Shown piece after piece: positions 1-11,362 of a DNA stretch of 64,000 nt. Where the stretch lies: positions 3,753,001-3,817,000 of the forward strand of contig CM065299.1 in assembly GCA_032871835.1 (NCBI GenBank), given 5' to 3'. Made by a program: the position numbers and the translations under genes. This DNA is from Dipteronia dyeriana (Eukaryota; Streptophyta; Magnoliopsida; Sapindales; Sapindaceae). Numbering within the stretch: the first letter of the stretch is position 1; every line of letters starts with the position of its first letter. The notes beneath the pieces are model-generated. The model saw nothing but the letters and a program-made list of their open reading frames with translations. It was not told the DNA's origin and did not search any database.

Positions 1-370
1 TTGGGCGGTGCAGGGAGCTGCTGAGGCTGAATCGATATGATGGACGGTGGAGGGGATCGTATACCCTGGGTCGTCATGCTATCCTGGGGAGAGGACCGCT
101 GATCTTGGGTCGACATGCTGGGTAGGGGAAAACAGGAGGCCGAAGCCGTCGACTTCCTAGGTGGGGGAAGAGACCATTGAGCCTGGGTCGACATGATGGG
201 TGGGAGAGAGGACTGGGCCGACGCCGCAGACCTACTGGGTGGCGGAGGGGACCGTGCCGACACCACATACATGCTGGGGAGGAGGGGACCAATATGGCTG
301 AATCAATGTGTTGGGAGGTGGGAGGGACCGCTGAGCCTGGGTGGACCCAAATAGGATAACTGGGAGGTCC
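1..370. repeat. Degenerate GC-rich tandem repeat
   Basis: Imperfect units built around 'ctgggtcgacatgctgggtg' and 'gggagaggacc' recur roughly every 40-60 bases. They are far more GC-rich than the rest of the window. On the minus strand several frames stay open and read as Pro/Arg/Ser-rich repeats, which suggests this was once a low-complexity coding exon of the Ulp1-like element to its right. Units have diverged too far to give an exact copy number by eye. Confidence 0.5.
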
Positions 371-399
371 GACCCGACTGCTATACATGAAGCAAGCCT

Positions 400-1686
400 A
401 CTATCGCTGGTATGCGACTGAGGTTGCCTCTCCGGACATACCCCCCCCAGTAGACGGGTCCTGACTACGTCCACCTGTCATGTCTGTCCCCCCCGTATCC
501 CTATCAGTCCAGTCTCCGGGACTAAAGTCTTGATCAGGAGGTGGGGGGCCATCTCGGTGTGTACGCATGGTCAACCCCTGAAGCCCTTGGATCATATCCA
601 ATAACACTCAGTGTTGTTGCTGACGATCCTCATCACTCTTCCAGATCATATCCACCAACTCTAAGTGTTGACGCTGTCGATCCTTCTCACTCTTCCGGAG
701 GGCTTCACGCACATCGTTCAACAGATCTGCCCACGAAGCCTGAAATCATGTCTACATTGTTAGTACAAAACTATCAACACGTGTTAATAGAAAACACTAA
801 ACTTTGTTTTCAACTTACCTTTCCATCACGTCCAACGCCCCCATGGGAATCCCCTGTAGATGTACCATGTTCGAGGGTGGTAAACCGACCCCGCCTATGC
901 CTATGCCTTTCTCGTCGAGGGTCTGTCTCATATCCCTCACTGTCACTGGGCCTTAAACCTCCATCAGCGGGCTCAGATCCCTCACTGTCACTAGTCCTGT
1001 CTGTTAAACCCCCACCCTCTGTACCAATGTTCCCGCCAAAGATAGTATGATTAGGGACCGGAGGCGACATATCATCCCTGTCATCTTCTACATACAGGCT
1101 CCCCCCTCTGGTTTATCCCGGTATAGTACGGTGCCTGTCTCTCAGCTGGTGTGGGCACCAGTTCCTTCCTCGTAAACATCTGAAATATTAATAGAACAAT
1201 GTAATTGTACAAATACTAACGAATAAAAACATTAACAAATTAAATACATACCCTGACTTTAAAAATCTTTGCCAGCTTCTTCCCTCTCGGTTGTTTGGTC
1301 AACTCTCACTTCAAAACACGAGGAGTCAGATCTGTAACCCTCCGAGCACCGAACTCTTTGGCCAAATCAGGGATCACCTCGAAAGTAAATACCTGCATCA
1401 AAGATAAGTCCGATAACTAACCATAACATTGAGGACAACACCATTAAAGTACAACTTGTAATTCAAAGTTCTTACCAATAGGGCATTAGATAGACCGTAT
1501 ATGTTGTAGGTTTCCACTGTGTGTACGTCAGTGCCTTTTTCCTACTGGCGTCACTCGAACCTGTCTTGTCGCCCTTCAAGCGCATGCTTGAATGAGAAAT
1601 AGAATGCCTGTACAAGTGGGCACCCCACAGGAACGCGTCGAACGCATCGAGATCTTCAACCAGCCGAAACTGCCAAACTGGAATCT
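400..1686 (-). pseudogene. Decayed Ulp1/DUF1985-type transposon gene
   Basis: Read on the minus strand, several exon-like pieces line up. From 1686 to about 1493 there is a DUF1985-like block (DAFLWGAHLYRHS, then YGLSNALL after a frameshift), ending at a GTAAGA donor. A short exon follows at about 1253-1390 (VFTFEVIPDLAKEFGARR, PRGKKLAKIFKVR), with a stop after PRVLK. A further exon runs about 1180-819 (MFTRKELVPTPAERQAPYY, then an acidic Asp/Ser/Gly-rich tail) and ends at a good GTAAGT donor at 818. The layout and motifs resemble plant transposon genes that carry a DUF1985 domain and usually a Ulp1 protease, often within Mutator-like elements. No Ulp1 catalytic domain is visible here. Frameshifts and stops make it a pseudogene. 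Family placement is from memory of such proteins and is tentative. Confidence 0.45.
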
Positions 1687-2688
1687 TGGGGATGTCGATG
1701 AAAGGCTTGAATGCTCTCTTGTAGCGAATTCCGTTAGGGAGGATCCTGATGGCTCTAGATTGGCTGTAGATGTCCCATCCGATGAGGATATCCTTGTCTG
1801 GGAGAGGTGTCCCAATGACTTGAGTCTAAAGGGTGAATGAAGGGAAAAACTGTATGCCAACCTTGTGCTTGGAGATCAGGTAAGTGTTGAAAATTTGTCC
1901 ATCTGCTGCTAGAAACTCATTTTTCTCTTCTTTTCAGGCTTTCGAATGAAGAACGTTGGGATTCATCATTGAGGAATGTGCTCCAGTATCAAAATAGGCA
2001 ATGACAGGAACTGACTTGGAATATTTTATCGTTAAAATATGGATTTTGACCTGAGGGCCCGAACTACCATTACTGGTGGCCTGATAGACCGCTGAAGGAG
2101 AATCAGGATCTGTGTATCCTATCTGTTCTGAGGAAGTGCTGGAGTCATCTGAATCTTGGACCATAAAAGAGGTCAACTGGTTGACATCTTCTTGTTCTAA
2201 GAAGAAAGATTCAATGTCAGCATCTGAGGGGATTTCATCAGCAACATGCCTAAGCTGTTGGATGAGCTTAGCTGATTTTGTTCTTTCATTTGGGCATTGC
2301 TTGGTATAGTGACCCTCTTGTCCGCAGGCAAAGCACTTGTTAGACTTATTCCATGATCTCCTTGTCTTTTTCCTGTAGTATTTATATTTTCTATTCCTCT
2401 TGGAGTTTGAGGAATTGTTCTCTTTTCTAGGTTGGTTCCTGGAAGGCCTTCTTTTGTAGGACCTGTTTGCTCTGTAGTTGCAGTGTTCAATGGGGTTGCA
2501 TTTAAGGTGGTAGGTCGGAGGAAATTTACAGTATCTGTCATACTTTCTACCCTCTTTGATCATTTTTGCAAAACTCTTTGGGTGGCACAGAGTTTGTCTA
2601 ATGCAGTATGGGTAAACATATGGATTTCTCCTAGAGTAATGTCTCGTAGGCCTCTGCCCGAGAACTCAGTTATTCTCTGGAGTTCTCC
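1687..2688 (-). pseudogene. Zinc knuckle and aspartic protease region of the relic polyprotein
   Basis: The minus-strand frame at 1934-2563 has a basic stretch rich in Lys/Arg/Asn, then a CCHC zinc knuckle (CFACGQEGHYTKQC), an acidic linker, and an active-site-like motif AYFDTGAHSSMMNP of a retropepsin. After a stop near 1934 the coding continues in another frame with FLAADGQIFNTYL and then the protease-to-RT linker (IGWDI, GIRYK). Zinc knuckles bind nucleic acid and the protease matures the polyprotein in active elements. Here the frame is broken at least twice between protease and linker, and nothing beyond the linker remains. It continues directly from the coat/gag-like region upstream through an in-frame stop at 2689. 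Confidence 0.65.
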
Positions 2689-3927
2689 CTAAAGCTCTGT
2701 AGGGAGAGAGTTCAAGTATACCTGTCTTAAGGTTTCATCGTTGATTCCACTGAGAGCATGGTACCTGAAAGACATGCGTCTGTAGTGGTAATCTATGTCT
2801 CTTTTGTCTAGTGAACAGACTCGCATTTCAAAGAATTCTTGTCTGGTCTGTTTGTAGAACTGGGAGGCATCTCCGAGAAATTCTCGGAAGATTATTCCCA
2901 CAGCATGGGATACAGACCCACATCGAACCAGATGTAGTTGTTTGTATTCTCCAAAAGCCTGGTACCAATCCCTGAGAGAGCCAGTGAACCTGGAGACAAA
3001 CTCTCTCAAGATGGATTCTGTGTCGTTCTCACGTTTTACTGTCTGCAGGTCGAGCCAGACGCTCATTTCTGACATTCTTTTTCTCCATTGTCGAGGAGCT
3101 AGGTCGTCAAAATTAAACCAAGGGCCATTTGTAGGTTTCTGAGGAGGGGACTGGGCCCTGTTCCTTTGGTCAGGCGGTTCGTCGACCATAGGAGCTGGTT
3201 CCACAGAGGTCTCATCTGAAGATTCAGACGTGTCAACTGTCTGGGTGGACGGTTGTGAATCAGCTCTGGAAGCCAAATAGACCTGGGAGAGATCTGGCAA
3301 TACGTCCGGATTTGAGTAATTCGCATGTTCAGAGGAGTCCGGAGAGCCCGAGGAATCAGGGGAATACATTTCCCATGAAGAGGGGGAATCATAAGAGGAT
3401 TCTGTGGGTTCAGAGGTTCCCGGAGAGGAAAATTGATAAGAAGCTTCATAAAAGGCATGCTTCCGATGATCTGGTGGTGAATGCTTGTGGGTGCTTGGTG
3501 GTTTCTTTTTTCGGGGAGATGACCTTTTCATCCTGCTTGAGGAAGGTTGTTCAAGATGTGTAGATAGAGGTGGGTATTTTCTGAAAAGATCTCTAGTTGA
3601 TTTGAAAAACTGGGTATGGTTAGGGGGCTTGGAAGGCGATGGTGGCGACTGAGTTGGGAAGATCAAGGATGGAGAATAGGGATGTGGCCTTGAGATATAA
3701 GGTGTGCTAGTAAAGTGGTCTAACTGGTTCTTCAGTTGTTCGATTTCCCTTTCTTTCCTGTCGAATTCAGGGCCAAAGTATCCTTGGTTGATGTACTGGT
3801 GGAGATCAACATCTAACCGGGAAACTCTCGACTGTAAGTCTGTATACATGTTATGCAGTGTTGAGTCGAGATGCTGAAGTTGGTGGTCATGTTGGGAAAC
3901 ATGACGTGAGACCTGGTCAATCTTCTA
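2689..3927 (-). pseudogene. Gag/coat-like region of the relic polyprotein
   Basis: A minus-strand open frame (2689-3849, 386 codons from its first Met; in frame upstream to a stop near 3926). It begins with a heptad-like segment (SRVSRLDVDLHQYINQ, EREIEQLKNQLDHF), followed by a long Ser/Pro-rich disordered region. It ends with a conserved helical gag/coat-like block (WLDLQTVKRENDTESIL, DWYQAFGEYKQL, FFEMRVCSL, YHALSGINDETLRQVYLNSLP). The frame continues past a TAG at 2689 into GELQRITEF and the zinc-knuckle region, so the stop is internal. In reverse-transcribing viruses and elements this region forms the particle shell. No function is expected now. Confidence 0.6.
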
Positions 3928-4690
3928 GTCGATAGAGTGGAGAACTCTATTCTGGACTGTAGCGTTACGAGTGTGCCAGTTGAGGACTTGTTCAGCCTGG
4001 GATGGCTGTTTGAGAGATCCGTCAGGTAAGACTTCAGTAGATTGGATGAAAGGTCTGGAAAATAAGTTCCTTTTTGGATTTGAAGAGGATTTCAGAGGCG
4101 AAAAATCCTTATCATAGCTGGAGGCCATGAAGCAAGGCACAAGAGCCGGAGTTGGGGGCAGGATATGTTCCGGTTCTGTTAGCTCATCAAGAAGTAATCC
4201 TTCATCCTTCATCCTTCATCCTTCATCCTTCATCCTTCATCCTTCATCCTTCAGGATTTGAAGAGCTTTATCATAGATAGAGAGAGGCTTGTTTTTTATT
4301 GGTTGTAAACCAATCCAAGGACTGTGAGGGTCCTTAGGATCTTGGTGAGAGCGAATGGGTTTACAAGGCGATTTCCGCGGTTTGTAACAAGCTCTGCATT
4401 CACAGTCTGCATCACACATCTCAGGGTCAACGTCCCATATGAAATGACCGTTGATCTTGTCTGTATAGACAGGAGATCCATCAGGTTCGAAACGATGGAT
4501 AGGAATCTCCTTTTCGGTTGTGACAGGTCGAATCATGAGGGCCTGAAAAACAGGAGGAGCACTGGGTGGTGTTTCTATAGATGGGGTACTGGTTACTTGT
4601 GTCGCAGAAGTGTCAATTTGTTCATAGGTGGTCTGGATGGATCCATCGGCTAACTTGGTGAATTTGGTGTCTGTGGCGACAACAGGACTG
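3925..4690 (-). pseudogene. N-terminal part of the relic polyprotein with Cys cluster, broken by a 7-mer repeat
   Basis: Two minus-strand frames (4237-4536 and 3925-4212) belong to one original coding unit. The upstream one has IWDVDPEMCDADCEC followed by RACYKPRKSPCKP, a cysteine cluster whose role I cannot name. It ends in KDEG exactly where a 7-bp tandem repeat begins. The downstream one restarts with the same residues and leads into LLLDELTEPEHILPP. It then meets a stop near 3926 before the coiled-coil region. Upstream of 4536 the same frame stays open for about 50 more codons, without an obvious start. The break is described in the findings. Confidence 0.55.
4197..4253. repeat. 7-bp tandem repeat (TTCATCC)n, about 8 copies
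   Basis: Perfect tandem copies of TTCATCC (AAGGATG on the coding strand). Because 7 is not a multiple of 3, it introduces stops in the surrounding minus-strand reading frame. Confidence 0.95.
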
Positions 4691-5060
4691 GTGAGGTTTT
4701 CTCATAGTATAATAAAATATAAAAGTATAAATTATATAGTATATCCAAAATAATATAATATAATATAATATAATATATATATATATAATAATAAATATGA
4801 TATTTATAATATATATATGTATATTATTTTTGAAAATGAGGGTATTTTTGGAATTGAGTTGTGGGATAAAGGGTTATTTTTGAAAAGAAAATGTGTTAAT
4901 GGAATGAAATGGGCATTCTATTGGTTTTTGGATGGAATGCTCATTCCACCAAAATGGTGGAATCCCCATTCCAATGGAATGCTCATTCCATTGGAATTTA
5001 ACAAATCAAACAAATGGAATAAATTTCTTTCCATTCCATTCCATTCCACCCAACCAAACA
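4690..5060. repeat. AT-rich repeat with inverted 'ggaatg' motifs, possible MITE remnant
   Basis: 4740-4815 is a TA-rich microsatellite. From about 4890 to 5065 the sequence is dense in 'gaatgctcattcc'-type inverted motifs and ends in 'attccattccattcca' and 'ccaaacaccacc', a pattern often seen at ends of short plant DNA elements. No matching outer ends or target duplication were found. There is no gene here. Confidence 0.35.
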
Positions 5061-7946
5061 CCACCTTAATTTGTTTCGAAATTAGAGGATATACAAAGTG
5101 AATAATACAAGGGTTTTCTTTCATTGCATGACTTTTCGAAATTAGGGAACATTTTCAACGAAATCACCTATATATTCCACTTGATTTCATCAACGAAACA
5201 ACCCACGTTAAGAACAGCACAACCAAGTGACAATACAGTCACTTACCATGTGTATATAAAAATAAAATGTTAATAATTATTAGGTCCAGGATCCTACAGT
5301 TTTTTTTCGTAAGATATTCCAACTTTGTATTCAGCACCATTCACATATGTATTCACATAGATACCTGGCCCCTCCCTATCTGGGTTGAGTTTTGATCAAA
5401 TTTCACTGTTAACTAGTTATCGAGGACAAACCATTGCATTTTCCGGCAGCCAGAAACTGGGATTGTGTTCACATTAAGGCCATTTTGATGGTCATACATG
5501 TATAAACAAAATGTTGGTTTCTATAAGCTTTTGGTTTTGTGAGAAGTATAGCAAATACTGTTCTTTGTGCAAGGTCAAAGGAAAAACCGAACCAGAAAGA
5601 AGCCCGTGTAAAAACTTGAATGTAGAATCAAAAGGTTGCGAAGTTTAATTATATATCGATTTGTTCAAGCAGTCTATATATTCTATAACAATCCGATTTA
5701 CTCGATACATAGGGATCATAAAAGCACTAATTTTTATACATCTATGAAGAGAAATTGTTCGATGTAGGATATTTATTACTTCACATACTTTTCTTGCCAT
5801 CAGATTGTGACAAACCTTGTTCAATTGACTGCAACTGGGTTCGAAGATCTTGATTTTCTGCCAGCAAGCGATCATACTCTAAAAGGAACCCTTCTGATTG
5901 CTTTTTCCGAGCCTCTGCTTCGGTTTCTGCAGTCTTGGCCTCCTTCGCTTTTGCATCACAATCAGATTTTAACTTCTTGATCTTTGTCTTCAAGGTAGCA
6001 ATTTCACTCCCCCAGTTTTTAGTTTTATTTTCCTCTGCTGCTGCATTAATACTTTTCCCATCCTCAATACCTCGGTTTTGCATTTTTGCAGCTTCCGTAG
6101 TTTTCTGGAGTAATTGAAGTTCCCCTATAAAATGGTGTAGTCTATCTATCATTAGTGAGAGGTATAACAAGAATCCTGCAAATAAACATTTACATTGAAG
6201 TCAAACAGAACAAATGGCAATGGTGACAAATAGATAAAGAAATTAGATGTGTAAAGATAAAAATCTGTTCTTCATTCAAGCTAACAAGTAACAGCAATAC
6301 TCGCACTTTTTGTATAATGCTGTTTTAAACAGCCATTTCAAAAATTGTATCAGGGAACGTACTCAAGTATAATCATATTATCTAGAGTGACAAGAAGCAA
6401 AAAAAGAAAAAGAAAAAACTGCATGAAGCAAATTAGACAAAAGCATCTCTTAGTTTTTATGCATATGGTTTCATTCACTAGTAAATCTAAAAAACGACGA
6501 TAACATGAATACAAGAGACTGAATTTTTAACATAAGTAAATTTCAAAGCCGATGCATTACTACACCTGACACAAATTTACAATCAAGTGGTTATTCATCA
6601 TTTTCTATTTGAATTCTTCCTTTTTCTCTTGGTTGGGCTAAAATTTGATAGTCAATTCGATAAGCCAGTACAAGACTACAAGGTATACTGGTATAGGCAA
6701 TCAAAAAATTGTTCAAAAACACAAACTTTTAAAACATATTCATAGAGTCAAATCAGAGATAGAGAAAGAATATTTTGATAAAATTACTCAAGCCAATGAA
6801 ACACAAAAGGAAAAAAGAAGAAGACTAATAGATTACCATATATGCTTGCTATGACTCTCCCTTCAATCAATAAATTACCATAATTTATCCCAATACAGTG
6901 CTCAAAAACTAGATATGAAGCCACAAGTACAACAGTGTCACGTTACCAAACTTGAGCATCAATGCAATCAATTTGCTACCAGAAATTAGCCTTCGGAAAA
7001 CTAGTCTGGAACACGTGCGTATTGTACCATGAAGAATGACATAACAGTTGAAGAAAGAACTCATAGCAAGCAAATGTAGCATCCTTCTTTTATAAATTAT
7101 AATGTCCCATAAAATTCATTTGAATCAAGTACAAGCTGAATTCACTAGTAACTAGAAATTACCAATATGACAAATTTCATATTGATCAAATTATCACAAG
7201 AGTGGTCCGGATTCTACAGTACTCCATTTTTAGCTCAGTATCGAGAAAAAAGATCGAAAAATTAAAGTCTTTCTATAGAAGTAAAAATCATCTCTTGATA
7301 TCCCAATAAGACAAGACTGACTCAGAAAGAATTACCAAAGCTTTCCAAAATTTGAAATGCGGGTTCAATATTTAACACAAACATCATGTTCTCAAGAAAA
7401 ATCCACAACAAAAACAACCTTTTACAAGACGCTACGGGACTCAAGTCTCATCCATTTTAAGACAAATTTATTATGCAATAAGCCATTTTATATGTGGATT
7501 GCATCGCTTAATAACATTGCATTTGGCTATACACCAACATCGTAAACCAGTTAGTTCTTTGATTAGCAGCTAAGCAAGACACAACTTTTCGCTTTCGAAC
7601 ATATAATTCGAAAATTGCATAGAAGCATCAAACCGAACACTAGTAAGTGAAGTGTGAAAATCCCTTATCAATCATACATCACAATTCCTAGATACAAATT
7701 TTCAAAACAACCAAAAGCATAATAAAGCTAACTCTCAGAGCTTTTCAATCAATCAGAATTATTAACAACAACAACAACAACAACAAAAACAACAACAAAA
7801 ACAATTAAAGCCCAGAGACAAAAAATTATTCAACAAAATCAGAGAATCAAAGGCTAAAAAAAAATTACCCATAAGAGAGGCTTACAGCATGTTCTTGGAC
7901 ATGAGGACCTGGTCGGTGGGATTGACGGCACCCGCCTCGATCAGAA
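5060..7946 (-). pseudogene. 5'-truncated duplicate of the BAP31-like gene
   Basis: This block is a diverged copy of 46945-49505. The exon-2 equivalent (5781-6175) is still fully open and ends in KKSM like the intact gene. It keeps its acceptor (TTTGCAG before GATTC) and has several substitutions, for example HHFIGELQLL for HHYIRELRLL. The exon-1 equivalent survives only as the last 25 codons or so (about 7869-7946: AGAVNPTDQVLMSKNML), with a stop (TAA) replacing the Glu codon before ASLMG. Upstream of that the sequence changes to a GA microsatellite, so the start codon and first two membrane segments are missing. Intron and 3' flank are also duplicated. Transcription is possible, but a normal BAP31 cannot be made. 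Confidence 0.85.
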
Positions 7947-7958
7947 TGTGCTGCCATT

Positions 7959-7962
<4 letters not shown>

Positions 7963-7990
<28 letters not shown>
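7963..7990. repeat. (GA)n microsatellite at the duplication breakpoint
   Basis: About 13 GA units lie just where homology to the intact BAP31 exon 1 ends. The breakpoint of the duplicated block therefore coincides with simple-sequence DNA. Confidence 0.9.
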
Positions 7991-7992
<2 letters not shown>

Positions 7993-8179
7993 GAAGCAGA
8001 ATATTATGATAAATAGACAAAGAAGAAAGAAGAAAGAAGAATGACAGATTATTATTACAGATTTAAAGACCAACAAATGGAAAGGTGAGCTATGGCTGCT
8101 TATTAGGCTTTTATATTGTATTTTGGGCCTATTTTTAAAATTTGGATCAATTCTTTGGGTCAAAAATGTGACTATAAAA

Positions 8180-8473
8180 CAATAAACTAGAAGAATTAAA
8201 ACAAAAATTACAGAAAAACAAATTACAAGGTTATATAAAATGATGTTAACGATCACAATAATCTTGATATTGAATTGTTGGTCATAGATTAATATTTTAT
8301 ATATAGTTTGTGTTGCTATCTCTCTAGATCAAATTGAATTTGGATGACCATCACTGTCTTTTGTGAAAATTCCTTGGGCTAAATTTACAGTTTAGAATTT
8401 TAGTGCAGACAAGCAAATTAAGAATCAATGTATTTTAAAGAAATAAATAATATGATTACATGAATGGCTAATT
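8180..8473. repeat. Second duplicated block (partner at 44930-45490)
   Basis: The stretch 'acaaattacaaggt(t/c)atataaaatgatgtt' followed by 'catagattaatattttatatatag' and 'tgattacatgaat' recurs in the same order at 44930-45490. That copy has about 300 extra bases in the middle. No coding potential is seen in either copy. Confidence 0.7.
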
Positions 8474-9337
8474 GTCTCTATTATATTAAAACAAGAAGCA
8501 GAAGATATTTCCCATTAGGAGAGTAGCCATTCGGAGTTCGAACTGTCGAATGGTTGTTAGGTCAGCAGCAAGGAAATGTTATGTTCCTAGTACCATTTGA
8601 CAGAAGAGTGAAGGAGGGGAGAGGAGAGTAGAGATTGGAAGATTATTGGAAATAATACTTTTCATAAAAACCTTATACATTATACACAGCCAATACAACA
8701 CGAATGAGCAATAACTGAAACAACATGGTTGAAATAACGTGCAATAAATAAAGGAAAGTGGCAAACTAGGGCACACAAGTACCCACATAACTGATCCTAA
8801 CTAATTTATTGATCCTACATTCTGACTTGGTCTCATGCTGAATCTACACACACTTGAAGGCATGTCATGGCTTGCGTGGACATTGGCCATATCAGGAATA
8901 TACGCATGGAGCTGTGATTCGTTTTCGATCATGTGAGTTCTCTAGTGTGTTTCTTGTTATCTTGATTATTTGGTACCCTCTGTTGACTGCTATATATTTA
9001 CTAGTGTGTGAATTGTGACGCACCTGACGCCTTTGAGATATTCATGGGCAGTTTCGAATGCAGAGATGTAAGGAGACTTTCTCATTCATTTGGCATATTT
9101 CATACTTTGAGAATTTTCTTACCTTTTAGATACAAACCTTTACGTGTAATATTATCCATGGAATGGTTGTAATGTATGAAGGGCATTCCACCGGTGAGTT
9201 TTGGTACGGATTTAGATCATCTACGGATCTAATTTTTTTCCTGAATTTTTAAAACACGTGATTGATTATGGATAAAGTAGTTGTGGAAAGTGTAAATCAA
9301 TCACATCATAACCATACATTCATTACAATTCTTATAT
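8474..9337. other. Intergenic DNA, no gene seen
   Basis: No convincing coding sequence. The only structure noted is a short perfect stem (TTAGATC/GATCTAA) at about 9210-9232. Confidence 0.6.
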
Positions 9338-9361
9338 GTCATAAGTAATGGTGTCAATATG

Positions 9362-9929
9362 TGATGTAGGACAAAGATGAAGGAACTACGGCCCATGTCG
9401 AACAATTTTTTTTATTTTTTTATTTTGTTAATTTGGATCTTTTCTTGTTTAGTAAGTTTATTTATTTTAGTTTGATTATAAATTAAATTTAGGTTTTGGA
9501 AATAAATCAAACTTACCTTTTGTGTAAGATTTGATCTTTGTTTTCTAGTCAAGTTAAGAGTCATGAATCCTAAAAGATTTTGATTAGTTTTAATATTTTT
9601 TTGTTTTAGTCTTTTTTTAGAAATGTCGTATTTGAGTCTTATTATGATTAGTTTATTATAAATAGTCTTATTATTTCTAATTATTGTAAACTTTTAAACA
9701 TTTGATTGATTTTAATAAAATCGTTCATTTGGAACATTTATCTGTCGTGGATTCGACATACTCTTTGAGGATTCGAGAGCATCATTTTCTAACGACGATT
9801 AGGGAATGATGGCCCCTGCATGGAGGTCCATGATTGGGTAACTACCGGTTGCTGCGTCAAGCTCGTCTGAGTGTGCCTCAGGGTTCGACAAAGTGAACAT
9901 TCTTATTTTCGTCATACCCCGCTGCGTCA
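9362..9929 (+). repeat. 5' LTR of the gag-only element
   Basis: 568 bp, TG...CA borders, AT-rich first half and a GC-richer 3' part. The initiator-tRNA primer-binding site follows two bases later. Confidence 0.9.
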
Positions 9930-10351
9930 ATTGGTATCAGAGGGACCGAGTCTACCTCTGTGCTAGGCTCAGCGTCCACCGACCACAACCAACTACCTTC
10001 ATGAACACCATATATTCACCCTCCATATCCCCCATAAAAAAAAAAGTAGAGAAACGAAATTGAAAAAAGAAAAAGAAAAAAGAATGAGAGTGTTTGTGTG
10101 GTAGTTCCGAGAATTAACAATCAGCTTCAAAGACAATAGAAATTGTGGATCAGCCCAACAGTGTTACAATTTGCAGATCAACCTCAACAATGCCAGAAAT
10201 TTTAGATCAGTCTCACGAGTTCCAGATATTTTAGATTGCGTCCACCATCACACACACCTGAAGCCGCGAGTGAATTTATTTTTCATAAGCAGTTCTCAGG
10301 GTTCAAATTTTGGTACTTTTTTTCTTTTTCGGACTTTGATTTCGGTTATCA

Positions 10352-10978
10352 ATGGGTTTCAATGGTTCTCTTGGTTCCAATAATTATTTTTCGAGCTATA
10401 ATGATTATCAACCAAGACTTCGATTTTTTTCTGGTCATATGAAAACTGAAGAATTTATTAGTTGGTTGAAAGAAGTTGAAAAATATTTTACATATCAGAA
10501 AACTGAAGAAAGTTTGAAAGTTTTAATTGTAGAAATTTATTTGAAAAACGATGCATTAATTTGATGGGAAGACTTTCAAAAGGATCGGAAAAGATTTGGA
10601 ATGGATAGGATCCAATCATGGCCTGTGATGAAACATGTAATGCGGGAGGAATATCTTCCAATTGATTATTTTGAAGATTTTTGTCATGTAGAAGATATTT
10701 CGTATGAAGTGAAAATTGTTGAAGTAATTGAAGATGAGCCTTGGATCTTAGAAGTTGAAGACTGCGATCCAACCATTGATATTGATTGCACTTTAGATGT
10801 GGTTGAAGCAAAACTGGAAGCTAAATCAATTTATATTGATAAAGTTTCCAAGGGTGATAACCTATTTGAAAATCCACACAATTTTTATTGGGGTAATTTG
10901 AAGATTATTTTTCTTGATTTGGATTTTGAAGATCCAACATTGTTTTTGCCATCTGAAAATATTTGTTCAAGCCAGTGA
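10352..10978 (+). pseudogene. Ty3-type gag remnant
   Basis: A single frame begins with MGFNGSLGSN and has the gag landmark RFFSGHMKTEEFISWLKEVE, then WEDFQKDRKRFG and SWPVMKHVMREEYLP. In Ty3 gag proteins the segment before WEDF usually has two tryptophans; here the first is a TGA stop (10562-10564). The frame then continues with an acidic tail to a stop at 10976. No CCHC zinc knuckle follows. Gag normally forms the particle that packages element RNA. The stop makes this copy defective unless read through. A further open stretch at 10963-11223 is unrecognised. Confidence 0.7.
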
Positions 10979-11362
10979 TTGACAAGATGGTATATTTGAA
11001 GTATTATCCACCCAAACAAATCCTTGCCAAACTCGAGAACGAGTTTATTTCAAGAGGAGGAGAATACTATGTGGGATGGGAAGAGCTAGCAACGAGGAAT
11101 CGCTATTGTCCAAACCTTTACAGATGTCCAGCGGTCCAAGCCGTAACCAATAGGTATCGCCAGTGGCGAATAACTTGGACATCTTCTGCATTCCGCTGGA
11201 CGATTGTTGTGGTGCCGTTGTGAATTTGGGATGAACTAAGGAGAGATTTTTCGGTTGGCGTTTACCACTTCCACAAGACAAATATGGGTTATTCTTTGTT
11301 TACCTGTCTTTCCGCGTGTTTCAACTGAACTCGAGGACATGATCTTTTTAAGAAGGGGTGAC

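Larger units (their letters stand above)
1687..4690 (-). mobile_element. Degenerate gag-protease half of a reverse-transcribing element (caulimovirid-like)
   Basis: One long minus-strand coding unit can be followed from about 4690 down to 1687. In order it has a Cys-cluster region, a coiled-coil/coat-like region, a CCHC zinc knuckle, an aspartic protease (DTGA) and the linker that normally precedes reverse transcriptase (PLPDKDILIGWDI, LPNGIRYK). Reverse transcriptase and RNase H are absent; at about 1687 the reading passes into unrelated DUF1985-like sequence. No LTRs or primer-binding site were found. The domain order and linker resemble endogenous Caulimoviridae, but a Ty3-like retrotransposon is not excluded. 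In-frame stops and frameshifts show it is a dead genomic relic. Confidence 0.6.

Noticed and set aside
541..1050. 169-codon plus-strand frame
   Set aside because: It overlaps the minus-strand exon of the Ulp1-like pseudogene, which has splice borders and family motifs; the plus frame is a Ser/Pro-rich shadow.
8474..8510. Helitron-like 5' end (TCTCTATTATATTAAAACAA)
   Set aside because: The similar sequence tctgtcatatgaaaac sits at the same place in the duplicated block at 45490, and no CTRR end with hairpin was found downstream.
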